Assembly: GCA_963711725.1 (NCBI GenBank)
Contig: CAVQFO010000027.1
Coordinates: 62,001 to 126,000 of the forward strand
Length of the DNA stretch: 64,000 bases
Direction: 5' to 3'
From: CAVQFO01 sp963711725
GTDB lineage: Bacteria > Pseudomonadota > Gammaproteobacteria > Nitrococcales > Aquisalimonadaceae
Shown: positions 8,137 to 18,779 of the stretch, one piece after another
Layout: each line of letters starts with the position of its first letter
How positions within the stretch are numbered: position 1 is the stretch's first letter
Position numbers and translations under genes: made by a program
The notes under the pieces: generated by a model
Databases searched by the model: none
Seen by the model: the letters and a program-made list of their open reading frames with translations, nothing else
What the model was told of the DNA's origin: nothing

Positions 8137-8634
8137 ATGACCAAAGCACCCACCATCTCCCTGATTGTCGCCATGACGCCGGACGGCATTATCGGCCGAG
8201 ACAACGATCTGCCCTGGCGCATACCCGCCGACCTCAGGCACTTCAAGGCCATGACCATGGGCAAGCCCATGATCATGGGCCGGCGCAATCACGAATCCAT
8301 CGGCCGCGCGCTGCCCGGCCGGACCAATATCGTGCTCACCCGCGACCAGGACTATCGCGCCGAAGGATGCATCGTCGTCCACACACCGGAGGCGGCCCTG
8401 GAGGCGGCCGGTGACAGCGACGAGATCATGGTCATTGGCGGCGCCGAGATCTACCGCCTGTTCCTCCCTCAAGCCTCCACGCTGTACCTCACCCGGGTCC
8501 ATGCCGACATCGATGGCGATGTCCGATTCCCTCGTGTGAATTGGAGCGAATGGCGCCTTGTTGCAGAATCACAACACTCCAACGACCCGGATTCCCCTCA
8601 TCCCTTCACGTTCGAAACATGGAAGCGGCTCTAA
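8137..8634 (+). CDS. folA: Dihydrofolate reductase
   Basis: Reduces dihydrofolate to tetrahydrofolate with NADPH. It has 165 residues, typical of chromosomal enzymes. Motifs in order are SLIVAMTPDGIIGRDNDLPWRIPADLRHFK (substrate and nicotinamide site), MGRRNHESIGRALPGRTNIVLTR (NADPH), EIMVIGGAEIYRLF (glycine-rich loop) and TRVHADIDGD. The ATG at 8137 begins the conserved N-terminus. It completes the dTMP cycle with thyA, from which it is separated by the GxxExxY unit. The acidic catalytic residue is the Asp of the ADLRHF segment. There is no sign of plasmid-type Dfr features. Confidence 0.95.
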   Translation: MTKAPTISLIVAMTPDGIIGRDNDLPWRIPADLRHFKAMTMGKPMIMGRRNHESIGRALPGRTNIVLTRDQDYRAEGCIVVHTPEAALEAAGDSDEIMVIGGAEIYRLFLPQASTLYLTRVHADIDGDVRFPRVNWSEWRLVAESQHSNDPDSPHPFTFETWKRL

Positions 8635-8744
8635 GCCCTTGCATTCCGCCATTTCTCAGCTATTTTTTCCTCAGGCTCAGCGAGCGTTGCATAGCTGCAA
8701 CAGAGTTAAAGTAAAACTTTAGGTCTGTGGACAGCAAACAACGC

Positions 8745-8772
8745 TTGTAGTAAAGATGCAAATATGTATTAT
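8745..8772 (+). promoter_or_regulatory. Possible promoter and long leader of the porin
   Basis: TTGTAG at 8745 is followed after 16 bases by TATTAT at 8767, about 175 bases before the porin ATG. The gap 8635-8945 (about 310 bases) holds this site, an A/T-richer stretch unlike its surroundings, and a strong GGGGGA ribosome site just before 8946. No gene was seen in the gap. A long leader would fit post-transcriptional control of an outer-membrane protein, but no partner RNA can be named. Confidence 0.4.
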
Positions 8773-8945
8773 GTACGTGACCCGAAAACGGGCCCAATGT
8801 TGTAAGCGAGCAACAACTGGGGTCAAGAAAAAGGGTGGGAGACCATCCCCGGGCTTTGTGGGAGCCTGGCGGCGGATGCCAAGCAGCCGTCGAGTTACCA
8901 CACCAAATGAAGCGAGATGGAACCTAATTAGGGGGATTTAAATCC

Positions 8946-10202
8946 ATGAAGAAAGTAACTTCCGCTCTGGCCCTGGCCGCGGTTCTGGCCGTCCCGGCTG
9001 CCCAGGCTGCCTCCGCCGACTTCGGCGGCGACTACACCTGGGGCGGTTTCCGCACCGACACCAGCTCCTTGAAGGACACGGCTGGCGACAAGTACCAGGC
9101 CGTGAAGTTCAACACCGGCTACAACCAGCTGCTGCGCCTGAAAGGCACGCTGAAGAACGACGACGGCGTTTCCCTGAACTTCCGCGTGAAGCTGTCCGAC
9201 ACCAATTGGAACGGCGACACCCACTCCACCAACGGCATGGCCGGACCCCTACACCAACCAGGCCTCTGACCTGGTCAGCCTGGACTACGGCTTCGTGCAG
9301 TTCCCGCTGGCCGGCTGGACGGTCCGCGTGGGCCGCCAGGAAGCCAACTGGGCGTTCAACTTCCTGACCTCCGATGACCGTCGTGACCGCATCCTGGCCC
9401 TGCGCAAGTTCGGCGGCGTGACCGTGATCGGCCTGATGGACAAGCGCGCCGAAGGTTCGCTGACCAACGACAAGGCGGACGGCGACCTGTTTGCTGCCGC
9501 CGCCATTGGCGTCAACAACGGCTGGCTGTGGGGCGTGCTGCCCGGTTACTGGAACGCCACCAAGCCGACAGACGGCGGCAGCTACGCGCTGGCAGAAGCA
9601 AAGCTGTTAGCGCCTTCTTCAAGGGCAAGGCTGGCCCGGTGGAACTGACGGGTTCTGCACACGTCATTGGCGGCGCCGCCAAGGGTGCGCTGTTCCACAA
9701 TGCCGGCGAGTCCGAGTTCCTGCGCGCGGGTTGGAGCACCGGTCCGGTCAAGATTGAAGGCCAGATCGCGGCCATCCAGCACGGTGGCTTGATCGCCGGC
9801 GGGTTCGACACCTTCTCGAGCCTGATCAACAACAGCCCCGACAACAACCTGAGCAACACGTCTGTCGCCCATATCGGTAGCGTCGGCATCACCGACGTCA
9901 CTGACGAACTGAAGCAGTACCTGCCCGCCGTTCGCGTGACCGGCAAGATCGGCGACAAGGTCACTCTGATGGGTGCCGCTGGCGACTTCATCTCCAAGAA
10001 TGACTCCAAGCTTGACAAGTCCGAGTTCAATCGCACTTTCGTGGACTTCCAGGCTCACTATCAGGTGACCCCGTCCCTGAAGACCTGGGCCACGGTCGGC
10101 TGGCTGAGCGGCGACAACAGCGCCAAGGCCGCCGACGGTTCCACCAAGGTGAAGATGAGCGACCAGGCTGCCTGGAGCGTCAACCTGAGCGCCAACTTCT
10201 AA
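8946..10202 (+). pseudogene. Outer-membrane porin, two frameshifts as sequenced
   Basis: About 418 residues when repaired. The signal peptide is MKKVTSALALAAVLAVPAAQA. Alternating beta-strand segments follow, and the last residue is Phe (SVNLSANF), the usual outer-membrane barrel ending. The first frame runs to a stop at 9267-9269. Homologous coding resumes one base out of phase near 9241-9245 (DPYTNQASDLVSLDYGFVQF). It returns to the original phase near 9596-9606 (KAVSAFFKGK). One extra base and one missing base therefore cancel. This could be a sequencing artefact or a true pseudogene. Strong ribosome site and terminator suggest a highly expressed locus. Substrate unknown. Confidence 0.7.
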
Positions 10203-10234
10203 GCATCTGCTTAGATCAGGCACTATTCGAAAAA

Positions 10235-10260
10235 GGGCGCCTTCGAGGCGCCCTTTTTTT
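10235..10260 (+). terminator. Rho-independent terminator after the porin
   Basis: A perfect eight-base GC-rich stem (GGGCGCCT with AGGCGCCC, loop TCG) is followed by eight T residues, 33 bases after the porin stop. A run of A residues precedes it. Textbook intrinsic terminator. Confidence 0.9.
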
Positions 10261-10402
10261 GTCTCAACACCATCCCGCATGGGCTGCGCGGGAACTTTTC
10301 GCCCCGATTACCCCTCTCACCTCCAACAAGTGCCCCGTTGCATCAGCAGTTGGGCTTACCTATGCTTTGCCCTTTCGCTTTCCAGACCAATCGAGGACCT
10401 CG

Positions 10403-11494
10403 ATGAATCGCAATGCTCTCATCCCCGTTGCAGCGGCATCCGCGCTCGCCCTGATCATATCGGGTTGCAGCACCAACAAACCCAAGGACGACCCCTATGA
10501 GAGCGACGCGTACAAGACAGCGACGGAAAACACGAACGCGCAGTTCAAGGACGATTCCCCGGGTCTGTTCGACAGCGTATTCGGCAGCGACAAGAAGACC
10601 CAGGAGAAGCTGGACGAGCAACAGAAGCAAATCGCGGAACTGAAGAACGAAATCCAACGCCAGTCGCTGGAGAAGGAAAAGGGAGAGCCCGGCGCCCGCA
10701 CCCGGCAGATTGCGGCTCCACCCATCGCCCCTGGAGAGACGCGATACGCCATTGGCGTCTATTTCCCACCCGCCACGGCGGACAGCACGCTGAGCGCACA
10801 GTTCCGGGCGGTTCTTTCCACCGTCAGCCCGGACTATCCGCTGCACTACACCGCCAGCGACAAGATCGCCGACCAGTTGGCCGCATCCCACTGCGACCTG
10901 GCCCACGCTTCCGCATGCGCCGACAAACTCGCGATCTATCCGGGCGTTCGGGTCATCGCCGTTGTCGACTCCCTGGAAGTGACCGCTGACGGCAGCCAAC
11001 TGCAGGCCCGCATCCATCTGCTCGATACGCTGACCCACTCCACGACCGCCAGCCGGGAAATCCGCCTGCCCGCCCTGGACGGCAAGGTGACAGACCGGGC
11101 CTGGCAATCACTGGCCGACAACACACTCATGTCGGCCCTGAGTGAGGCGCGCAGCGCCCCATGGGTGGCTCACGTGTTCTCTCAGGACAACGGCCGCTGG
11201 TATCTGAACGCCGGCGCGGCCCAGGGCATACAGGCAGGCGACAAGCTGGTCGTGCACGCCCCGGGCAAGATCGTCCGCGCACCGTCCGGTTTGGCGGCGG
11301 GATGGGTGCCCGGCCAATCGAAAGGCACCCTCAAGGTCGAGTCGGTGGTTTCGGACACGCTGTCCGTGGCGACGCTTGTTGACGGGGAGCCCCCGGCTCC
11401 GGAAGATCCGCTGCTGCTTGCCGCACAGCCGAAGGCGGGCAGCGCTAAACCCGGAACGACTCAGCAGCCGAGCCAAGAAGACAAGAACAAGTAG
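10403..11494 (+). CDS. Lipoprotein with coiled coil and FlgT-like C-terminal region
   Basis: A 363-residue predicted lipoprotein. The ATG at 10403 opens a signal peptide with lipobox IISGC (Cys22); the longer frame from 10259 crosses the terminator and is rejected. Residues about 60-95 are a charged coiled coil (KKTQEKLDEQQKQIAELKNEI). Residues about 115-270 look like a periplasmic alpha/beta domain. The part near 285-345 (NAGAAQGIQAGDKLVVHAPGK ... LKVESVVSDTLSVATLVDG) resembles the C-terminal domain of FlgT-like proteins. Function not known. It stands alone between the porin terminator and the repeat-rich 3' flank of rho. Confidence 0.7.
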   Translation: MNRNALIPVAAASALALIISGCSTNKPKDDPYESDAYKTATENTNAQFKDDSPGLFDSVFGSDKKTQEKLDEQQKQIAELKNEIQRQSLEKEKGEPGARTRQIAAPPIAPGETRYAIGVYFPPATADSTLSAQFRAVLSTVSPDYPLHYTASDKIADQLAASHCDLAHASACADKLAIYPGVRVIAVVDSLEVTADGSQLQARIHLLDTLTHSTTASREIRLPALDGKVTDRAWQSLADNTLMSALSEARSAPWVAHVFSQDNGRWYLNAGAAQGIQAGDKLVVHAPGKIVRAPSGLAAGWVPGQSKGTLKVESVVSDTLSVATLVDGEPPAPEDPLLLAAQPKAGSAKPGTTQQPSQEDKNK

Positions 11495-11518
11495 GGAATC
11501 ATCCGCGGGATGGCGGTT

Positions 11519-11545
11519 GTTCGCGGCGGCGAGCGCCGCTCCTAC
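11519..11545. repeat. REP-like repeat
   Basis: GTTCGCGGCGGCGAGCGCC... ending GCTCCTAC. This is the same unit as the GTAGGAGCGG...CCGCGAAC repeats at 49842, 50964, 51005 and 62215, and is itself a short imperfect hairpin. It lies just after the lipoprotein stop. Confidence 0.75.
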
Positions 11546-11562
11546 GAGATGGCCGGAGAATT

Positions 11563-11739
11563 GTGGGGGCGGTCGTGCCGACCGCGAATTGTGATTGCGC
11601 TTCAGGACACCAAGGGCTCACGAGGGATCTCTTGTAAGAGAAGAAAACGCACCGTGAACACCCAAGTCACTTCGTGTTCTTCGTGCATTTCGTGACCCGG
11701 AACACTGAACCATTCGCGGTCGACACGACCGCTCCTACG
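11563..11739. repeat. Composite nested palindrome (REP-like outside, CACGAAG-like inside), copy 1
   Basis: The outer pair is GGCGGTCGTGCCGACCGCGAA at about 11567 and its inverted partner TTCGCGGTCGACACGACCGC to 11737. The inner pair is CAGGACACCAAGGG... at 11602 and ...CTTCGTGTTCTTCGTG from about 11669. A closely similar composite is at 33632-33820, including the join sequences GTGATT-GCGCTTCAGGACAC and CGTGACCCGGAAC. No ORF. Together with the neighbouring repeats it fills the gap 11495-11786 between the lipoprotein and rho. Confidence 0.75.
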
Positions 11740-11755
11740 CGAATCATCAGCAGCT

Positions 11756-11783
11756 GTAGGAGCGGTCGTGCCGACCGCGAACG
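11756..11783. repeat. REP-like repeat next to rho stop
   Basis: TGTAGGAGCGGTCGTGCCGA followed by CCGCGAAC, a short imperfect hairpin ending three bases before the rho stop. On the rho mRNA it would fold just after the coding end and may stabilise the 3' end; that role is inference. Confidence 0.7.
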
Positions 11784-11786
11784 CAT

Positions 11787-13043
<1,257 letters not shown>

Positions 13044-13162
13044 GTCTGTTACTTCAATCAGAGTTGACAATTAACGCCTGACGCGGGACCGGCACATACA
13101 TGCACCCTCCGCCCAGGCACTTCCGCCTTGATTCAAGACTGAAAAGAATTTGGTAAAGCGCG

Positions 13163-13184
13163 GCCGGCCACGGGTGTGGCCGGC
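13163..13184. terminator. GC hairpin between trxA and rho
   Basis: A nine-base perfect stem (GCCGGCCAC with GTGGCCGGC, loop GGGT) lies 77 bases after the trxA stop. There is no clean U-tract on the minus strand, so it may be only a partial terminator or a 3'-end stabiliser before rho. Confidence 0.35.
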
Positions 13185-13260
13185 GCCGAGCCGAACGCCG
13201 CCCCTCATTCAGAGCCGCTGTCTCCGTGCGGCCGGGCGGCGGTCCAGGCCTGCAGTTCGA

Positions 13261-13587
13261 TCAAAGATTGCTGTCGATGAACGCGGTGAGCTGCGACTTC
13301 GACAGAGCCCCCACTTTGGTCGCCTCCGGATTGCCGTTCTTGAACAGCATCAACGTAGGAATGCCCCGGATCCCATACTTCGGCGGCGTATCGGGGTTTT
13401 CGTCAATATTCAGTTTCGCCACCTTGATGCGTCCCGCATAGTCCTGCGCCACCTGATCCAGGATCGGTGCGATCATCTTGCAGGGGCCGCACCACTCCGC
13501 CCAGTAGTCCACAAGCACGGGCTCGCCGGACTTCAGGACATCGCTATCAAAACTGCTGTCGGTGACGTGTACTATCTCTCCGCTCAC
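13261..13587 (-). CDS. trxA: Thioredoxin 1
   Basis: A small cytoplasmic dithiol reductase for ribonucleotide reductase, methionine sulfoxide reductase and others. It has 108 residues with the thioredoxin fold. The redox motif is WAEWCGPCKMIAP (Cys about 33 and 36), the buried Asp lies in VLVDYW, and the cis-proline is in GIRGIPTLMLFKNG. Length and sequence are entirely typical. It is transcribed toward rho. No OxyR or other regulator site was recognised upstream. Confidence 0.97.
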   Translation of the reverse strand: MSGEIVHVTDSSFDSDVLKSGEPVLVDYWAEWCGPCKMIAPILDQVAQDYAGRIKVAKLNIDENPDTPPKYGIRGIPTLMLFKNGNPEATKVGALSKSQLTAFIDSNL

Positions 13588-14192
13588 GGTTCGGTGCCTC
13601 CAAGAGTGCCAGAATAATCGGAGTATGAAGACTGCTTATGACAGGTCTAAAGTGCTAAATGCGGAAACGATACGAAAGCGGGGGAACGCGGGCGCACGGC
13701 GATGCCGTTCGATTTTGAGGAAACCTTAGCTGGCTCTTCCACCGATGTCAACGCCCCCGATTCCGGGTAGTTCCACTAGCCGACGGACGGCCGCGAACTT
13801 CGACTGTCGATTCATTGTCTGAGGGCGTGGACAAGGCCATGCAACCCCCACTGCTTCAATGGTCAAAGCCCGTATCGCATCGACCCGGAGTTGCATGCGG
13901 CGTGGGCGCCGCATAAGCTTTGGGCAAAGAATTCCTATAAGAGTGCGGAAACCCGCACGCGTGCGAAGTGGCTTGACGACCCCGGGCCCCTATTCTCCCT
14001 CGCCGACAATCGAGCGCACGGGCAGCGAGGCCGGACGGGTTTCACTGCAACCGGCGGGGAGTGGAAATCCGCATGCGGAGGGCAGGCGGCCCGAGTCACG
14101 GACCAGCGGCGGCGTCGGTCATTCAAACCACCCGGAAAGGAATCGACGAGGCAGCCATCGAGGCCGCGTTTGTCAGCTATGCGGGCTAATTT
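13588..14192. other. 605-base gap with no supported gene
   Basis: The region separates divergent trxA and gspC. ORFs of 60-209 codons exist in several frames, but none has recognisable motifs, a good ribosome site or believable composition. The longest (from 13859) runs into gspC out of frame. It should contain the trxA and gsp promoters, but no convincing hexamer pair was seen. It lacks the repeat families found in most other gaps of this window, so it could be remnant coding sequence. Confidence 0.5.
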
Positions 14193-15098
14193 GTGAATAC
14201 GAGCGTCATGAAACTGCGGAGCCTGAGGCTATCGCCCCGGGACACGAAACGCATCACGTTGTTATTGAATGTGCTGCTCGTGGTGCTGCTTGCCCACCGA
14301 CTTGCCGGGCTGACCTGGCTGCTGGTCCCGCAGCCTGCGCAGCAGCCGGCGCCGCCACCCGCTACTGCGCCGAATACGAGCCAGGGCAGCCAGAGCGGCG
14401 CCGAGTATCAACGAATCGCCCAGTGGCATCTGTTCGGCAAGCCGGCACCGATGGCGCAACAGCCCAAAGCGCCGGTCAACGCTCCTGAAACACGGCTCAA
14501 CCTCACCCTTCACGGCATTCTCTACAATGACGACCCGAGCCAGGCCCGGGCGATCATCGCCCCGAACAACGGCAAGGAGCAGGCCTACAAGGTGGAGGAC
14601 GACTTGCCCGGCGGCGCACGGATCGACGCCATATACCCGAACAAGGTGATGCTGCTGCGCAACGGCCAGTACGAGACACTCACCTTGCCCGAAGACAAGG
14701 TAAAAGGGGCCGAAACCAGCTCACTTCCCAGCGCCGGAGGCGGAGCCGACAGCGCAAACCCCAATCTTCCGGGCGGCAATGTGGGCGAGGAGCTCTCCAA
14801 CGTCCGCCGGAACATCGTGAATCATCCACAGGACATCCAGCAGTACGTGCAATTTCAGCCCTACACCCGCAACGGCCAGTATGCCGGGGTCCGTGTCATG
14901 CCGGGCGCCAATCCCCAGGTGTTCAACCTCACGGGTCTGCAGCCGGGCGACGTAATCACCTCGGTCAACAACATTCCCCTGGACAACCCGGACAAGGGCT
15001 TCCAGGCCTTGGAGTTTCTCGCGCAGGCCCAAGAGGTTAATCTGACGGTGCTGCGCGGCGGTCAGACCCAGAACCTGACCATCAGTTTCGATCACTAG
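14193..15098 (+). CDS. gspC: Type II secretion protein GspC
   Basis: Inner-membrane component linking the cytoplasmic-membrane platform to the secretin GspD. It has 301 residues: a short cytoplasmic N-terminus, one membrane helix (about 22-45, LLLNVLLVVLLAHRLAGLTWLLV), a Pro/Ala linker, and the HR domain (about 65-160, IAQWHLFGK ... LNLTLHGILYNDD). A C-terminal PDZ-like domain follows (about 215-300, GLQPGDVITSVNNIPLD...VNLTVLRGGQ). The start is the GTG at 14193; the in-frame ATG at 14208 is an equal alternative. It is the first gene of the gspC-N operon. Confidence 0.9.
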   Translation: MNTSVMKLRSLRLSPRDTKRITLLLNVLLVVLLAHRLAGLTWLLVPQPAQQPAPPPATAPNTSQGSQSGAEYQRIAQWHLFGKPAPMAQQPKAPVNAPETRLNLTLHGILYNDDPSQARAIIAPNNGKEQAYKVEDDLPGGARIDAIYPNKVMLLRNGQYETLTLPEDKVKGAETSSLPSAGGGADSANPNLPGGNVGEELSNVRRNIVNHPQDIQQYVQFQPYTRNGQYAGVRVMPGANPQVFNLTGLQPGDVITSVNNIPLDNPDKGFQALEFLAQAQEVNLTVLRGGQTQNLTISFDH

Positions 15099-15121
15099 AC
15101 AGCCATTGATAAGAGCTTACG

Positions 15122-17108
15122 ATGACGAGCCTCCGCACCCGCAAGATTAAAGTACGCGCGCCCGCCCTCCGACGGTTGGCGCTGGCCGTGTGCGTGGTGG
15201 CCGTGCTCGCCGCCGGGCCGGCGTGGCGCACGGCCCACGCCGCCGAATCCATCACCCTCAACCTGAAGGACGCGGACATCACCGCGCTGATCAGCACGGT
15301 GGCGGAAGTCACGGGGCGGAACTTCATCATCGACCCCCGCGTCAAAGGACGCGTGACCGTGATCAGCAAGAAACCCATGAAGCCGGACGAGCTCTACCGG
15401 GTATTCCTGTCCATTCTGGAAGTGCACGGTTTTTCGGCGGTGAAGACGGGGGCGATCACGAAAATTGTCCCGGACATCAACGCCAAGCAGATGGGGATCC
15501 CCACCGACGTCCCTCCGGGAAAGGAACCCCAGGACGCAATGATCACGCAGGTGGTGCAGGTGGAAAACGTCCCGGTGGCGCAGTTGGTGCCGATATTGCG
15601 CCCCCTGGTCCCCCAGCAGGGCCATTTGGCCGCCTATCCGCCCACCAATGTGCTGATCGTCTCCGACCGGGCCGGCAATATCGAACGCCTGATGAACATC
15701 ATTCACCGCGTCGACCAGGCCGGCAATGATGAGATCGAGGTGGTGCACCTGAATCACGCCAGCGCCTCCGAGCTGGTGCGGATCATCCAGTCGCTGCAGA
15801 AGACTCAAAAGCAGAACCAGCCACCCCAGTCTCAGGTCCAGGTCGCGGCCGATGAGCGCACCAACAGCATTCTGCTGAGCGGCGACCGCAGCCTGCGCGT
15901 CAAGATCCGGGCGCTGATCGCCCAGCTGGATTCCCCGATGGATCAGGGCGGCAACACCCAGGTGGTGTACCTGAAATACGCCAAGGCCAAGGATCTGGTG
16001 CCGGTGCTCACGGGCGTGAGCGAAAACATCAAACAGTCGGAAGCCAAAGGCAAGGGCGCCGCGGCACAGTCCAGCAGCGGCAAGGACGTGGACATCCAGG
16101 CCGACGAGGCCACCAACGCCCTGGTGATTACCGCCGCGCCCAAGATCATGAGTTCGCTGAAGGCCGTCATCCGGCAACTGGACATCCGTCGCGCCCAGAT
16201 CCTGGTGGACGGCGCGGTGGCCGAAATCTCCGTAACCAAGGCCGCGGAACTGGGCGTGAATTGGGGCGCCTTCGACAAGGAGGACGGCGTTGCGGGCGGT
16301 TCCATCTTCACCAACGGCCAAGACCAACCCCACAAACCTCGTGAACAATCAGGGCAACTTCAATCCCGGCGGCCTCGCCGCGGGCCTGAACCTACTGGTG
16401 GGCGATCTGACGGGCCGATTCAAGTTCGGGGCCTTCCTGCGGGCGCTGGCCAGCAACGGCGACACCAATATCCTGTCCACCCCCTCGCTGGTGACCCTGG
16501 ACAACCAGGAAGCCGAAATCCGAGTGGCCAAGAATGTGCCGTTCGTCACCGGCAGTTACACCAATTCGGGCAATAATTCGACCAACCCCTTTCAAACCAT
16601 CGAGCGCCAGGACGTGGGGTTGATTCTCAAGGTGAAACCGCAAATCAATGAAGGCGACTCCGTTCAGCTCGACATCGAGCAGGAGGCGTCCAGCGTCGCC
16701 AGCGACAGCCAGACCACGGGCCTGATCACCAACAAGCGGTCCATCAAGACCACCGTGCTGGTGGACGACGGCCAGATGCTGGCGCTGGGCGGTCTGATCG
16801 ACGATCAGACCAGCGAGAACGAGCAGCGCATTCCCGCCCTGGGCGATATCCCGTTGCTGGGCCAGTTGTTCAAGTCGCGCACCAGCGACCACACCAAACG
16901 GAACCTCATGCTGTTCCTGCAGCCAACCATCCTGCGCAACAAGAAGCTGGTGGGCGACTACACGAACCGCAAGTACGACTACATCCGCGCCCAGCAGCTG
17001 CAGCGCCAGCGCAAGGGCATCGAACTGCTGCCCAACGACCAGCCGCCCGCGTTGCCCAAGCGCGACAATCCGGACCTGCCGGCGCCCTTCGGCAACGAGT
17101 ACCAGTGA
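15122..17108 (+). pseudogene. gspD: Type II secretion secretin GspD, one frameshift as sequenced
   Basis: The outer-membrane secretin, a multimeric channel. The signal peptide is about 1-40. N0 and N1-N3 domains follow (NLKDADITALISTVAEVTGRNFIIDPRVKGRVTVIS, then repeats of the VVxLxxASAxELVxI type). The secretin core has VPFVTGSYTNS, VGLILKVKPQINEGD and the signature VLVDDGQMLALGGLIDD...IPLLGQLFKS. The frame changes near 16314-16322: one extra base turns ...GSIFTNG into nonsense, and the true continuation (KTNPTNLVNNQGNFNPGG) is in the next frame. Repaired length is about 661 residues. Since the rest of the operon is intact, an assembly error is the likelier explanation. Confidence 0.85.
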
Positions 17109-17124
17109 ACCGGCAGCCCGAATC

Positions 17125-18708
17125 GTGAACACCGACACCGACAGCATGTCCGCATTCGTCGAACAACAGAAATCGGCGATGGATCTCGAGACCGCGGAAG
17201 CGCCTCGGGACGAGCGCGACGGCCTTCAGCGTCCGAATTTCGCCTTCGCCAAACGCCATGGCCTGATCCTCACGGGCGTGGAGCAAGGGCGGGCCCAGGT
17301 GGCCTGCCGGCCGGACGTTGCGCCGCGAAGCCTCACCGAGCTGCGCCGCAGCCTGGGTGTTCCCCTCCAGCTTCGCCAGCTCGATGCCGAGACTTTCGAC
17401 AGCCTGCTGCAGCAGACTTACGAAACCGGCTCCGGCGAAGCCATGCAGATGATGGAGGACATGGGCGGCGACATGGATCTCTCCCAGATCGCCCAGTCCC
17501 TTCCGGAACCCGAGGACCTGCTGGAGAGCGAGGACGACGCGCCCATCATCCGGCTGATCAACGCGCTGCTCACCGAGGCCGTGAAGGAAAACGCCTCGGA
17601 TATCCACATCGAGCCCTACGAACATCGACTCACGGTGCGATTCCGGGTGGACGGTGTGCTGCGCGAGGTGCTTCAGCCGCCGCGCATCATGGCGCCCCTG
17701 CTGGTCTCGCGTATCAAGGTCATGGCGAAGCTGGACATCGCCGAGAAGCGACTGCCCCAGGACGGCCGCATCTCCCTGCGTGTGGCCGGCCGCGCCGTGG
17801 ACGTACGCGTCTCGACGCTGCCCTCCGGCCACGGCGAGCGGGTGGTACTGCGCCTGCTGGACAAGCAGGCCGGCCGCCTGGATCTAGGGCATCTGGGCCT
17901 GCCGGAGGAGTTGCGCTACCACATCGGCGACATGATCCATAAGCCCCACGGGATCATCCTGGTCACCGGCCCCACGGGCTCGGGCAAAACCACCACCTTG
18001 TATGCCGCCCTGACCCAGCTCAACGACAAGAGCCGCAGCATCCTCACGGTGGAAGATCCCATCGAGTACTACATCGAGGGCATCGGCCAGACCCAGGTCA
18101 ACACCAAGGTGGACATGAGCTTCGCCCGCGGCCTGCGCGCCATCCTGCGCCAGGACCCGGACGTGGTGATGGTGGGCGAAATACGCGATCTGGAAACCGC
18201 CGAGATCGCGGTTCAGGCCAGTTTGACGGGCCATTTGGTGCTCTCCACCCTGCACACCAACACCGCCGTGGGCGCCGTGAGCCGCCTGCGAGACATGGGC
18301 GTGGAGCCGTTCCTGCTTTCCTCCAGCCTGGTGGGCGTCATGTCCCAGCGGCTGGTGCGCATGCTTTGCGACCAGTGCCGGGTGTCCTATACCGCCAATA
18401 CGGCGGACTGCAACATGCTGGGCGTGGACGCCGCGAACCCGCCCACGCTGTACAAACCGGGCGGCTGCGACCAGTGCAACCGAACCGGCTATCGCGGTCG
18501 CGGCGGGATTTTCGAACTGGTGGTCATCGACGACAAGACTCGATCCATGATCCACGACGGCGCCAGCGAACAGGCCATGGACCGCCATGCCAGGCGGCTG
18601 ACCCCCAGCCTGCGCCAGGACGGCGTACGGCGAATTCTGGCCGGCCAGACCTCGGTGGAGGAAGTGCTGCGCGTGACCACGGAAGACGCCCAGGACGTGG
18701 ATCTCTGA
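17125..18708 (+). CDS. gspE: Type II secretion ATPase GspE
   Basis: Cytoplasmic hexameric ATPase that powers pseudopilus assembly. It has 527 residues. The N-terminal domain (about 40-110) binds GspL. The catalytic part contains ENASDIHIEPYEHRLTVRFRVDG, Walker A GPTGSGKTTT (about 280), the Asp box LTVEDPIEY, Walker B DPDVVMVGEIRD and the His box LVLSTLHTNTA. A tetracysteine zinc site follows (CDQC ... CDQCNRTGYRGR). The GTG at 17125 starts 16 bases after gspD; an ATG at 17146 is possible. The N-terminus is longer and more acidic than usual, with an MMEDMGGDMDLSQIAQ segment about residues 108-125. Confidence 0.95.
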   Translation: MNTDTDSMSAFVEQQKSAMDLETAEAPRDERDGLQRPNFAFAKRHGLILTGVEQGRAQVACRPDVAPRSLTELRRSLGVPLQLRQLDAETFDSLLQQTYETGSGEAMQMMEDMGGDMDLSQIAQSLPEPEDLLESEDDAPIIRLINALLTEAVKENASDIHIEPYEHRLTVRFRVDGVLREVLQPPRIMAPLLVSRIKVMAKLDIAEKRLPQDGRISLRVAGRAVDVRVSTLPSGHGERVVLRLLDKQAGRLDLGHLGLPEELRYHIGDMIHKPHGIILVTGPTGSGKTTTLYAALTQLNDKSRSILTVEDPIEYYIEGIGQTQVNTKVDMSFARGLRAILRQDPDVVMVGEIRDLETAEIAVQASLTGHLVLSTLHTNTAVGAVSRLRDMGVEPFLLSSSLVGVMSQRLVRMLCDQCRVSYTANTADCNMLGVDAANPPTLYKPGGCDQCNRTGYRGRGGIFELVVIDDKTRSMIHDGASEQAMDRHARRLTPSLRQDGVRRILAGQTSVEEVLRVTTEDAQDVDL

Positions 18709-18779
18709 GGCCATGCCCAATCCGGTCGTAATCGCCCGCCTCTCCCGCTTTCCCCTTCACCGCTGATCGGCTGTTCAAC

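Noticed and set aside
13859..14488. 209-codon plus-strand ORF upstream of and into gspC
   Set aside because: It enters gspC out of frame, has Arg/Pro-rich content and no family likeness; gspC itself has a GTG start at 14193.
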